In this document: positions 27,034 through 34,484 of the stretch, one piece after another
Numbering within the stretch: position 1 is the first letter of the stretch
How the letters are laid out: the number at the start of each line of letters is the position of its first letter
NCBI GenBank assembly: GCA_002862805.1
Contig: PKEA01000104.1
Span: 1 to 36,573 of the forward strand
Length of the DNA stretch: 36,573 nt
DNA from: Flavobacteriaceae bacterium
GTDB lineage: Bacteria > Bacteroidota > Bacteroidia > Flavobacteriales > Flavobacteriaceae
Reading direction: 5' to 3'
The notes under the pieces: generated by a model
Seen by the model: the letters and a program-made list of their open reading frames with translations, nothing else
Told to the model about the DNA's origin: nothing
Database searches by the model: none
Program-made: the position numbers and the translations under genes

Positions 27034-27990
27034 ACTTTGTAATAGTATATGACAATTATAATAGTAATAACTTAAAACCATTAAATCATTTGGTTTAACA
27101 ATCTTAATGACTTTCCAACTATATTTTTCAACATGATAATTCTTAATACGAAAAGGAGAGTCATCTTTTAATTTTATAGTTGGGAGTGAATTTTCATCTA
27201 TAAATTGCTCAACAATAATACCAGTTGAATTAGTTAGATTATTTTCTCTTTGAATATTTCTAACAATCATTCCAACAACTAGTTCTTGCCATGAAACATC
27301 AATCCACTCTGAAGAATCAAGAATTTTATGTACTTCATCAATGGTATGTTGAACTTTTAATATTTGTTTACTTTTTTGCTCTTTAACCTTTCTTGTTAAA
27401 GCAATCTCACCTGAAACTTCTGGTATATAATTTAAAAAAAAATCTTCCCAATCTTGAATAGATTTTTCAATTAATTCATTAAAATCACAAATGAAATTAT
27501 CATTAAAATCTACTATATCAGCCATAAATTGAACATTAGAATCCATTGGATTATGACAAACCTTCGACAAGGGCAAATTTATATTCCATGATTTTCTAAT
27601 ATTTGTAATTTTTGGGTCTAATTTTGATCGTTTTGAATTAGTAGGATAAACATGCTTTACAGAGTTACATAAATCAACTATTATACTTAAGTATCTTGAG
27701 TTATTAATATTATCTTCTACTAGTTGTTTGTTTAAATCCTTTTTAATAATATAATCTATTGTTTTATCTTTTAAATTAGCTAGGTTATGGATAACACTTA
27801 GCATTTTGTTATATGTTGCTAGCATTTCATTTTTACTTATTTCACCTCCGCCAAAAGTAATAACCGAATGTCTTTTTCCTTCTTTAACGAACTCTTTTGT
27901 TTTTATTTCGACTTCATTATATGAAGAAAAATGAGCATCAATTGAGCTATATAAAACACTTATTTTTAATTCTAAATTATTAAAGTCCAT
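27025..27990 (-). CDS. Hypothetical protein, downstream partner of NADH dehydrogenase
   Basis: 321-aa protein without signal peptide or membrane segment that I do not recognise. The N-terminal half is predicted helical, and SRYLSIIVDLCNSVKHVYP resembles the N-x-x-K-H element seen in HEPN-like helical domains, which is only a hint. The C-terminal part (about 220-300) has a beta-rich look with SWQELVVGMIVRNIQ, STGIIVEQFIDENSLPTIKL and RIKNYHVEKYSWKVIKIV. Its ATG follows the ndh stop codon after two bases, so it is cotranscribed with ndh. That is odd for a housekeeping enzyme and suggests a later insertion. The C-terminus is formed by the heptad repeat. Confidence 0.75.
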   Translation of the reverse strand: MDFNNLELKISVLYSSIDAHFSSYNEVEIKTKEFVKEGKRHSVITFGGGEISKNEMLATYNKMLSVIHNLANLKDKTIDYIIKKDLNKQLVEDNINNSRYLSIIVDLCNSVKHVYPTNSKRSKLDPKITNIRKSWNINLPLSKVCHNPMDSNVQFMADIVDFNDNFICDFNELIEKSIQDWEDFFLNYIPEVSGEIALTRKVKEQKSKQILKVQHTIDEVHKILDSSEWIDVSWQELVVGMIVRNIQRENNLTNSTGIIVEQFIDENSLPTIKLKDDSPFRIKNYHVEKYSWKVIKIVKPNDLMVLSYYYYNCHILLQSIN

Positions 27991-27992
27991 AA

Positions 27993-29297
27993 CTAAATCT
28001 CATCACTAGTAAAACTGGTCAATTGTTTCTTTTTATACGGACGAATAATTAAACGCGCTTCTCTATCGAAACGTATGTAATTATACACCCAATTTAAAAA
28101 CACAACGGCTTTATTTTTAAAACCAATTAATGAAAACAAGTGAACAAACATCCAAACAAACCAAGCAAAAATACCGCTGAATTTGTAGTTTTTTAAATCA
28201 ACAACAGCTTTGTTTCTACCAATAGTTGCCATTGAACCTTTGTCTTTATACACAAAAGGCTTCATTGCTTTTTTATTGATATGACGTACTAAATTTTCTG
28301 CTAAATGACGGCCTTGTTGCATGGCTGGTTGTGCCATCATAGGATGTCCTTGCGGATATTCCTCTGAACACATGGAAGCAATATCGCCAATGGCAAAAAT
28401 ATTCTCATAACCTTCTGCCTGATTGAATTCGTTTACTTTTATTCGTTCTGCTCTTTCAACTAAACAAGAAGCATCTAATCCATTAACTAAAGCTCCTTGT
28501 ACACCAGCTGTCCAAATAACCGTTGCGCTATCAAAAGACAAATCGGAATTTGTGGTTACAATTCGTGTATCGTAACCCGTTACACGAACGTTTTTCCAAA
28601 CACTAACACCTAATTTTACCAAAAACTCTTCTGCTTTTTCAGAAGCGTGTTCGCTCATGGTATTTAAAATTCTATCACCACTTTGAATAAGGTTGATTTC
28701 CATTTTACGAACATCCAAATCAGGATAATCTTTGGGAAGAATGGCTTTTTTCATTTCGGCTAAAGCTCCTGCAAGTTCAACTCCTGTTGGTCCGCCACCT
28801 ACTAACACGAAATTCATTAAACTATGACGTTCCTCAATATCATTTGTCAACAAGGCTTGCTCAAAGTTTTCTAAAATAAGACTACGAATGTTTAACGATT
28901 GCGGAATGGTTTTCATAGCCATACAATTGCGTTCCATTTCTTTATTTCCAAAAAAGTTGGTTTTAGAGCCAGTTGCCATCACCAAATAATCGTATTTAAG
29001 TTCGCCAATGTCGGCAAATACTTTACAGTTTTTAGTATCAATTTCACGAACTTCAGCTAATCGAAAGTAAAAATTTTCAAATTCCTGTACTACTTTTCGA
29101 ATAGGGTATGCAATAGAATCGGGTTCTAAACCTCCTGTTGCCACTTGGTATAATAAAGGTTGGAAATTATGGTAATTGTGTTTGTCTAACAAAACCACTT
29201 GCACCTTTTTATTTCTTAGTTTCTTTGCTAAAGCAATACCAGCAAAACCACCACCTATAATAACTATTCGAGGAAAACTTGAACGAGGAATATTCAT
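27993..29297 (-). CDS. ndh: Type II NADH:quinone oxidoreductase (NDH-2)
   Basis: 434-aa FAD flavoprotein that passes electrons from NADH to quinone without proton pumping (EC 1.6.5.9). The first Rossmann motif IVIIGGGFAGIALAKKL (about 11-27) binds FAD, and the second (FVLVGGGPTGVELAGALAEM) binds NADH. AIGDIASM and PMMAQPAMQQGRHLAENL match the quinone and FAD contacts of NDH-2. The C-terminal part (FSGIFAWFVWMFVHLFSLIGF) is the hydrophobic, amphipathic membrane anchor. A TATATTTG promoter box lies at 29322-29329 on the minus strand. A hypothetical gene follows after two bases. Confidence 0.94.
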   Translation of the reverse strand: MNIPRSSFPRIVIIGGGFAGIALAKKLRNKKVQVVLLDKHNYHNFQPLLYQVATGGLEPDSIAYPIRKVVQEFENFYFRLAEVREIDTKNCKVFADIGELKYDYLVMATGSKTNFFGNKEMERNCMAMKTIPQSLNIRSLILENFEQALLTNDIEERHSLMNFVLVGGGPTGVELAGALAEMKKAILPKDYPDLDVRKMEINLIQSGDRILNTMSEHASEKAEEFLVKLGVSVWKNVRVTGYDTRIVTTNSDLSFDSATVIWTAGVQGALVNGLDASCLVERAERIKVNEFNQAEGYENIFAIGDIASMCSEEYPQGHPMMAQPAMQQGRHLAENLVRHINKKAMKPFVYKDKGSMATIGRNKAVVDLKNYKFSGIFAWFVWMFVHLFSLIGFKNKAVVFLNWVYNYIRFDREARLIIRPYKKKQLTSFTSDEI

Positions 29298-29321
29298 TTG
29301 AAAATTTTAATAAATGTACTA

Positions 29322-29329
29322 CAAATATA
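29322..29329 (-). promoter_or_regulatory. Promoter -7 box of ndh
   Basis: Minus-strand TATATTTG, a perfect match to TAnnTTTG, 25 nt before the ndh ATG. Confidence 0.5.
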
Positions 29330-29396
29330 CAAAGATTGTTTCGAAAGAATTTATTTGTGAACTGAATTTATTATTTGATATTTACTTCTATTTAAT

Positions 29397-29475
29397 AGCC
29401 CAGATGGAAGTGGTATCCTTTTTAATAGCTTTATTAAAGCTATTAAAAAGATATAACGGACAGCTGGAAAAAGCT
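29397..29475 (+). repeat. Flavobacterial structured intergenic element, copy 1
   Basis: Element of about 79 nt upstream of the ECF sigma gene. Its centre is a perfect 15-bp hairpin (CTTTTTAATAGCTTT / AAAGCTATTAAAAAG, loop ATT) at 29418-29450. The centre is flanked by GATGGAAGTGGTATC on the left and ATATAACGGACAGCTGG on the right, and by AGCC...AGCT at the borders. Copy 2 at 35526-35617 on the minus strand shares ATCCTTTT, AAAAGATATA-CGGA-AGC and the G-rich left part. I recall similar sequences recurring in flavobacterial intergenic regions; it may correspond to a catalogued RNA such as Flavo-1, which I cannot test. It could be a noncoding RNA, a leader structure or a mobile repeat. Confidence 0.7.
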
Positions 29476-29531
29476 TCTAAAAATTATCAGTATTATTGTA
29501 ACAACTTAAACAGATTAACTACTTATAAGGT

Positions 29532-30026
29532 ATGAGTGAAGCTTCGGAAGAACAGTTTGTGAAACTTTTACAGGAAAATCAGAATATTGTCCACAAAATA
29601 TGTAGGCTGTATACGCATGACCAAGATTCTCATAACGATTTGTTTCAAGAAATAACGATTCAGTTATGGAAAGCGTATCCTAATTTTAGAGGCGATTCTA
29701 AATTTACTACTTGGGCGTATCGTGTAGGATTGAATACTGCAATTACCCTTTACAGAAAAAAGAAGAAAACAATTAATACTATTGAGTTTGACAATACTTT
29801 TCATAAAGTAAAACAAGAAGATTACAACTTTGAAGAAGAAGAACAAATTAAGCTTTTATACAGTGCTATTGGCGAATTGAATGATATTGAAAAAGCATTA
29901 GTTTTCTTGTATTTAGAAGAAAAAGATTATAGTGAAATCTCGGAAACATTAGGTATTACCGAAGTAAATGCACGAGTGAAAATGAACAGATTGAAGGGAA
30001 AATTAAAAAAAATATTAAATCCGTAG
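29532..30026 (+). CDS. ECF-type RNA polymerase sigma factor
   Basis: 164-aa sigma-70 family protein of the extracytoplasmic-function class. Region 2 is NIVHKICRLYTHDQDSHNDLFQEITIQLWKAYPNFRGDSKFTTWAYRVGLNTAI (about 18-75), and region 4 is IGELNDIEKALVFLYLEEKDYSEISETLGITEVNARVKMNRLKGKLK (about 112-160). It starts at ATG 29532. The membrane-protein gene follows one base after its stop codon, the usual arrangement for a sigma factor with a membrane-bound regulator. The long spacer upstream carries the structured element at 29397-29475. The signal and regulon cannot be inferred. Confidence 0.95.
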   Translation: MSEASEEQFVKLLQENQNIVHKICRLYTHDQDSHNDLFQEITIQLWKAYPNFRGDSKFTTWAYRVGLNTAITLYRKKKKTINTIEFDNTFHKVKQEDYNFEEEEQIKLLYSAIGELNDIEKALVFLYLEEKDYSEISETLGITEVNARVKMNRLKGKLKKILNP

Positions 30027-30027
30027 T

Positions 30028-30672
30028 ATGATGGATGAACTAGATATATTAAAAAAAGATTGGAAAAAGAATGAGAATTCTTATACTCAAATCACGGAAA
30101 AAGAAATTTATGGAATGTTGCATAAAAAATCATCGTCTATTGTAAAATGGATATTGGTAATAAGCATTCTTGAAATAGCTTTTTGGAGTGTTTTAGGCTT
30201 TTTTACAACCGATGAAAATTATTTAAAGACGCTAGAACTGTATCATTTAAGAGACGTAATGCCTATTATTACAACTGTTAACTATGCCGTTATTCTTTTC
30301 TTTATTTACTTATTTTATAAAAATTATAAAACAATTAATACTACTGATACAGTAAAGCAATTAATGCACACCATTTTAAAAACCCGAAAAACAGTCCAGA
30401 ATTATGTTTGGTATAATTTAATAATGACTTTTTTCTCTATGGTTCTTGTAGTTATTTTTCAATTAAAATATGACCCTAATATTGAAAAAGTTTTCAATAA
30501 TATGAGTGCTACCATGGATTCTAATTTGTTTTATTTAATGGTAACGTTCTTTTATATTATTGTTATTCTTATTGTAATTGGATTTATATGGTTGTTTTAC
30601 AGATTGATTTATGGAATATTAATGAAACGTTTAAATAATAATTATAAAGAATTAAAGAAAATAGATTTATAA
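30028..30672 (+). CDS. Four-helix membrane protein, possible anti-sigma partner
   Basis: 214-aa protein starting one base after the sigma-factor stop codon, with two candidate ATGs (30028 and 30031). A short charged cytoplasmic N-terminus (MDELDILKKDWKKNENSYTQ) leads to four predicted membrane segments at about 39-58, 86-106, 126-146 and 168-195. There is no zinc-binding HxxxCxxC anti-sigma motif. The coupling suggests that it restrains or senses for the sigma factor, which is inference from position only. A bidirectional terminator follows directly. Confidence 0.85.
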   Translation: MMDELDILKKDWKKNENSYTQITEKEIYGMLHKKSSSIVKWILVISILEIAFWSVLGFFTTDENYLKTLELYHLRDVMPIITTVNYAVILFFIYLFYKNYKTINTTDTVKQLMHTILKTRKTVQNYVWYNLIMTFFSMVLVVIFQLKYDPNIEKVFNNMSATMDSNLFYLMVTFFYIIVILIVIGFIWLFYRLIYGILMKRLNNNYKELKKIDL

Positions 30673-30700
30673 AAAAATCCCGCATTTAGCGGGATTTTTT
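30671..30700. terminator. Bidirectional terminator
   Basis: TCCCGC / GCGGGA stem with an ATTTA loop, flanked by seven As and six Ts, between the sigma-operon end (30672) and the convergent acyltransferase gene end (30703). Confidence 0.9.
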
Positions 30701-30702
30701 AT

Positions 30703-31506
30703 TTAATATTTCCATTTTCTTTCTTCATCTAATTTTGCTTGTTCTTCTAGTTCTTCAACAGGAATAACCTTTAAAAATGATGGATGCTGTTCTATTGCAT
30801 ATTCAACTTTTTCAACAATTTCTTCAATAGTGTCATTTTCATAATCAAATTGTAAAGGTTCTTTAATTACAAATGATTGCAAAATACCTTTCTTTTTAAT
30901 TAACAACCCTTTTCTATCAAATGATCTCCTAAAACCATCAATTACAATAGGTACAACAATTGGCTTATGCTGTTTAATAATATGAGCTGTACCTTTTCTT
31001 ACAGGTTTAAATGATCTTGTGGTTCCTTGTGGAAAAGTTATAACCCAACCGTCTTCTAGTGCTACTTTAATATTTTCAGTATCATTTGGATTAACTTCAC
31101 GCTTTACATCTTTACCTTCTGCTCGCCAAGTTCTTTCTACAGAAATTGCTCCTGCATAAGCTAATATTTTAGGTAACAAACCAGAAGACATTGTTTCTTT
31201 TGCTGCAACATAATACATATTCATTTTAGGTTGCCATAAATATCCAACATTTTTAATGTTATTTTCTCTACCTTTTAAACTAGCATTTAATACATGAAAC
31301 ATGGCAACAACATCTGCAAAATACGTTTGATGATTTGAAATGAATAATACATTTGTATCAGGAAGATTTCTTATTATTTCAGATCCTTCAATATGTAAAC
31401 TATTAAATCCACGATATCTTTTATGTGTTAAACCTCCAGCAATTCGGATTAACCATTTTTTTAAAAATAATATATGACCAAAAGGATTTCTTTTAAATAA
31501 TCCCAT
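30703..31506 (-). CDS. 1-acyl-sn-glycerol-3-phosphate acyltransferase-like (PlsC family)
   Basis: 267-aa glycerolipid acyltransferase that would add the second acyl chain in phospholipid synthesis. Motif I is VLFISNHQTYFADVVAMF: His59 and Asp65 are separated by five residues instead of the usual four (HX4D). The substrate-binding motif is FPQGTTRSFKPVRKGTAHI, and VVPIVIDGFRRSF is the later conserved block. I chose the ATG at 31504-31506 because a TACATTTG -7 box lies at 31538-31545, downstream of the other in-frame ATG (31554). The MGLFKRNPFGHILFLKKWLIRIAG N-terminus also looks like a normal membrane-associated start. Convergent with the sigma operon. Confidence 0.92.
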   Translation of the reverse strand: MGLFKRNPFGHILFLKKWLIRIAGGLTHKRYRGFNSLHIEGSEIIRNLPDTNVLFISNHQTYFADVVAMFHVLNASLKGRENNIKNVGYLWQPKMNMYYVAAKETMSSGLLPKILAYAGAISVERTWRAEGKDVKREVNPNDTENIKVALEDGWVITFPQGTTRSFKPVRKGTAHIIKQHKPIVVPIVIDGFRRSFDRKGLLIKKKGILQSFVIKEPLQFDYENDTIEEIVEKVEYAIEQHPSFLKVIPVEELEEQAKLDEERKWKY

Positions 31507-31537
31507 AATTTTTATTTTTTTTAATAAAGCAAGGCTA

Positions 31538-31545
31538 CAAATGTA
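31538..31545 (-). promoter_or_regulatory. Promoter -7 box of the acyltransferase gene
   Basis: Minus-strand TACATTTG (TAnnTTTG) about 32 nt before the ATG at 31506; it decides between the two possible starts. Confidence 0.55.
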
Positions 31546-31596
31546 ACAAATCAATGGTTTTTTTAGCTAATTAAGTGTGAAAAATTTAATAATGAT

Positions 31597-32241
31597 TTAC
31601 ACTTTAAGCACATTAACAATTGCTTCTTTCAGTTCACTCATCATCATAGCAGTAGCTCCCCAAACTACATATTTCTCAACCATAAATGCAGGTACCTCAA
31701 TATCAGTAGCATAGGAAGTAGACATTTTAACATTAGTAATTGTTTCATTATCTAAAAATACTGAAAGAGGTAATTCTAAAACTCTTTTTACTTCATCTAA
31801 ATCGGGAATAAATTCTAGCTCTTGATGAGAAATTCCCATAAATGGTGAAACTAAAAAATTACTTGGAGGTATATAAATAGTACTGAAAGGCTTTATTACT
31901 TCAATTTTATTTGGATGAATACCTACTTCTTCATGTGTTTCTCTTAAAGCAGTTTCAGTTAAATCTTTATCTTCTAATTCTACCTTTCCACCAGGAAAAC
32001 CAATTTGTGAAGAATGAACACCTGGATAACTATTCCTGACAATTAAAGCCAAGTGAGTTTCCTTATTTTTAGGATAAAACAACATTAAAACTGCAGCCTT
32101 TCTTGGGTTCTTATGCTCATAGTCCGTTTCTTTTAAAAAAGAAATTCGTTCCAATGGAGCCATTTTTGCATGAGCATCTGCTGCTAGCAATTTTTCTTTT
32201 TCTATTTTTGGAATATATTTAACAAAATCAAGAAATAACAT
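31597..32241 (-). CDS. Nudix hydrolase, CoA pyrophosphatase-like
   Basis: 214-aa Nudix protein with the order of motifs seen in NudL/YeaB-type CoA diphosphatases: HLALIVRNSYPGVHSSQIGFPGGKVELED directly joined to LTETALRETHEEVGI (about residues 62-108). The RETHEEVG metal site is intact (Glu101, Glu104, Glu105). Members hydrolyse coenzyme A or its derivatives to 3'-phospho-AMP and phosphopantetheine; the actual substrate cannot be read from sequence. No signal peptide. It lies 90 nt upstream of the acyltransferase gene on the same strand and is divergent from the DUF4268 gene. Confidence 0.92.
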   Translation of the reverse strand: MLFLDFVKYIPKIEKEKLLAADAHAKMAPLERISFLKETDYEHKNPRKAAVLMLFYPKNKETHLALIVRNSYPGVHSSQIGFPGGKVELEDKDLTETALRETHEEVGIHPNKIEVIKPFSTIYIPPSNFLVSPFMGISHQELEFIPDLDEVKRVLELPLSVFLDNETITNVKMSTSYATDIEVPAFMVEKYVVWGATAMMMSELKEAIVNVLKV

Positions 32242-32310
32242 ATCGTTATGATTTTTTATAACTTCTAAATTAGTTCAAAAAAATCATATAATACTAAAAT
32301 ATAACCTAAA

Positions 32311-32754
32311 ATGTTTAGTAAAGAGGAAGCGCAGAAGTTAAAAAAGGAGTTTTGGACAGCATTTGCTGCATCAAACCCAAGAAAATGGATATTATATAAT
32401 ACTAAAATTAAAGATGTTACTTTTAAATTTTATGTAGATAATAAAAAAGCACAAGTTTTATTAGATATAGAACCAAAGAGCGATAAAAATCGTATTGTAT
32501 ATTATGAGAAGATAGAGTCGTTAAAAGATTTATTGCTCGAAAATCATTTGCCAGATGCTATTTTTGAAAGAGATTTTCATTTAAGTACTGGAAAAGTAAT
32601 AAGTAGAGTTTGGGTGGAAAAAACGGGAATAAGTATGAATAACAGAGCACATTGGGCTGAAATATTTGACTTCTTTTCTGAAAAAATGGAAGCTTTTGAG
32701 TACTTTTTCTTTGAACATGAAGAGTATATCAAAAATTTAGAAATTAACACATAA
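32311..32754 (+). CDS. DUF4268 domain protein
   Basis: 147-aa soluble protein made of a single DUF4268 domain: AQKLKKEFWTAFAASNPRKW, VTFKFYVDNKKAQVLLDIEP, and the aromatic C-terminal part HWAEIFDFFSEKMEAFEYFFFEHEEYI. The family is frequent in Bacteroidota and has no established activity. The first residues MFSKEEAQKLKKEFW match a normal domain start, so the ATG at 32311 is right. It is a single gene between the divergent Nudix gene and msrB, which has its own promoter. Confidence 0.9.
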   Translation: MFSKEEAQKLKKEFWTAFAASNPRKWILYNTKIKDVTFKFYVDNKKAQVLLDIEPKSDKNRIVYYEKIESLKDLLLENHLPDAIFERDFHLSTGKVISRVWVEKTGISMNNRAHWAEIFDFFSEKMEAFEYFFFEHEEYIKNLEINT

Positions 32755-32801
32755 TTGCATTTTTTGTAATTCAGTTAACATTTTATTTTCTCAATTAAAG
32801 T

Positions 32802-32809
32802 TAAATTTG
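32802..32809 (+). promoter_or_regulatory. Promoter -7 box of msrB
   Basis: TAAATTTG (TAnnTTTG), 24 nt before the ATG at 32834; it overlaps a possible upstream start at 32807 and so excludes that start. Confidence 0.5.
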
Positions 32810-32833
32810 AAATATAAAATAAAAATTACTGCT

Positions 32834-33301
32834 ATGAAAAAGATTTTTTTATTATTATTTGCAATTACATTACAATCTTGCCAATCACAAACGAAAGAAA
32901 CTATGGAACCAAAAGTAAAAAAAACAGATGCTGAGTGGAAAGCACAACTTAGTGAAATAGAATATGAAGTTTTAAGAAAAAAAGGAACGGAAAGAGCTTA
33001 TACAGGTGAATATTGGGATCATTTTGAAAAAGGAACTTATGTTTGTGCGGCTTGTGAAGCTCAATTATTTACATCAGACACAAAATTTGAATCAGATTGC
33101 GGTTGGCCTTCATTTGATAAAGCAATAGAAGGTAGTGTAAAATACAATCAGGATTTAAGTTACGGAATGGTAAGAACAGAAGTAGTTTGCGCAAATTGCG
33201 GCGGACATTTGGGTCATGTTTTTGATGACGGACCTAAAGAAACAACCGGTCAACGTTTTTGTACAAATTCTGTTTCAATAAAATTTATTCCTAAAAAATA
33301 A
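32834..33301 (+). CDS. msrB: Peptide-methionine (R)-S-oxide reductase MsrB, lipoprotein form
   Basis: Reduces methionine-R-sulfoxide in proteins (EC 1.8.4.12). The 155-aa chain starts with a lipoprotein signal, MKKIFLLLFAITLQSC (lipid cysteine 16), so this copy acts in the periplasm or on a membrane. The zinc cysteines form two pairs: C71/C74 (YVCAACEAQ) and C119/C122 (VVCANCGGHLGHVF). The catalytic cysteine is C143 in GQRFCTNSVSIKF, and SDCGWPSF (C89) is conserved. The start at 32834 is preferred over 32807 because of the promoter box at 32802 and the clean signal peptide. Confidence 0.95.
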   Translation: MKKIFLLLFAITLQSCQSQTKETMEPKVKKTDAEWKAQLSEIEYEVLRKKGTERAYTGEYWDHFEKGTYVCAACEAQLFTSDTKFESDCGWPSFDKAIEGSVKYNQDLSYGMVRTEVVCANCGGHLGHVFDDGPKETTGQRFCTNSVSIKFIPKK

Positions 33302-33333
33302 ATTTAGTATATTTAAAAAACCAAATTTACTAT

Positions 33334-33822
33334 ATGCTAGTCGCTTCAATTAAAGCTAATTTTATTCAAATAATTGCACTTTTAAATCAATTAAATGATG
33401 ATGAATATATTTTTTCTCATCCCGAATTAAGTAACGCTACAATTGGAGAACACACAAGACACATTATTGAAATGTATCAATCCTTATTGAAAAATTATGA
33501 CTCTAAAGTAGTGAATTACGACAAAAGAGAACGCAATATTAGCATTCAAACTGATAAAAATTCTGCTATAAACGCAATACATTTAATTTTAAAAGATATT
33601 GATTTAGAGAATATTGAAATGAGATTAGAGCAAGGTATTGATGAAATTACATTTCAAGTTAAAACCAACTATTTCAGAGAGTTACTTTATAATTTAGAGC
33701 ACAGCATACATCATCAAGCTTTAATAAAAGTAGCGGTTTTAAAAAATAAAAATATCCAACTTTGTCCAGAATTTGGTATTGCAAAATCAACTATTGAATA
33801 TAGAACACAATGTGCACAGTAA
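33334..33822 (+). CDS. DinB-like four-helix protein
   Basis: 162-aa protein with the DinB/YfiT helical-bundle pattern and its three-histidine metal site: TIGEHTRHIIEMYQSLL in the first half and NLEHSIHHQALIKVAV in the second. Proteins of this fold include thiol transferases and many uncharacterised members, so the activity is open. Its last 13 bases overlap the start of the NRDE gene, and that gene overlaps the ATP-grasp gene, giving a tightly coupled trio. It starts at ATG 33334 with no clear promoter; a TATATTTA box is the best candidate. Confidence 0.85.
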   Translation: MLVASIKANFIQIIALLNQLNDDEYIFSHPELSNATIGEHTRHIIEMYQSLLKNYDSKVVNYDKRERNISIQTDKNSAINAIHLILKDIDLENIEMRLEQGIDEITFQVKTNYFRELLYNLEHSIHHQALIKVAVLKNKNIQLCPEFGIAKSTIEYRTQCAQ

Positions 33823-34484
33823 GTTTTGTTCCTACAAAAAATGGAATTTGTATTACTTCTAATCGCGATGAAAAAGTAAGCCGTAAAAAAGCCATTTCGC
33901 CTCAAAAAACAACAATAAACAATAAAGTAATTACCTTTCCAAAAGATCCACAAGCTGGAGGAACTTGGTTTGCTCACGATGATAAAAATGTAATTGTTTT
34001 ACTTAATGGTGCTCAGGAAAAACATGTTTCAAAAGGAAATTACAGAAAAAGTAGAGGATTAATTGTTTTAGATTTAATCAGCTCAAAAAATCCATTAATA
34101 GAATGGAATACAATTGATTTACAAAACATTGAACCATTTACAATTGTTTGTTTTAATGAAGAAAAACTATTTCAATTACAATGGAACGAAATTGAAAAAT
34201 CAACTATAGAACTAGACAGTTCTAAACCATATATTTGGTCTTCATCAACCTTATATTCGAAAGAAATTCGAACAGAAAGAGCAAATTGGTTTGCAGAATT
34301 TTTAAGTCAAAAAGAAAATATAACTGCTGATGGTTTATTACATTTTCATCAATTTACAGAAAATAAAAATTCAGAATACGGATTGCAAATCAACCGAAAT
34401 AATTTACTAAAAACTGTAAGTATCACACAATGTGTTATAAATAAAACTATTGATTTAAATTATATAGATTTGTTAGAAATATGA
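33810..34484 (+). CDS. NRDE family protein (TANGO2-like)
   Basis: 224-aa protein of the NRDE/TANGO2 family. It starts with the diagnostic MCTVSFVP (Cys2 exposed after Met removal, as in N-terminal-nucleophile-like enzymes) and has ITSNRDEKVSRKKA with the name-giving NRDE (about 18-21). DPQAGGTWFAHDDKNVIVLLNGAQE is the next conserved block. Eukaryotic TANGO2 has been linked to heme/lipid handling; the bacterial role is not settled. It overlaps the DinB-like gene by 13 nt and the ATP-grasp gene by 4 nt (ATGA), which indicates translational coupling. Confidence 0.93.
   Translation: MCTVSFVPTKNGICITSNRDEKVSRKKAISPQKTTINNKVITFPKDPQAGGTWFAHDDKNVIVLLNGAQEKHVSKGNYRKSRGLIVLDLISSKNPLIEWNTIDLQNIEPFTIVCFNEEKLFQLQWNEIEKSTIELDSSKPYIWSSSTLYSKEIRTERANWFAEFLSQKENITADGLLHFHQFTENKNSEYGLQINRNNLLKTVSITQCVINKTIDLNYIDLLEI

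Noticed and set aside
29314..29535. 73-codon plus-strand frame upstream of the sigma factor gene, overlapping its ATG
   Set aside because: It reads straight through the structured repeat and its hairpin, has no family resemblance, and begins inside the ndh promoter; it is best seen as a chance frame.
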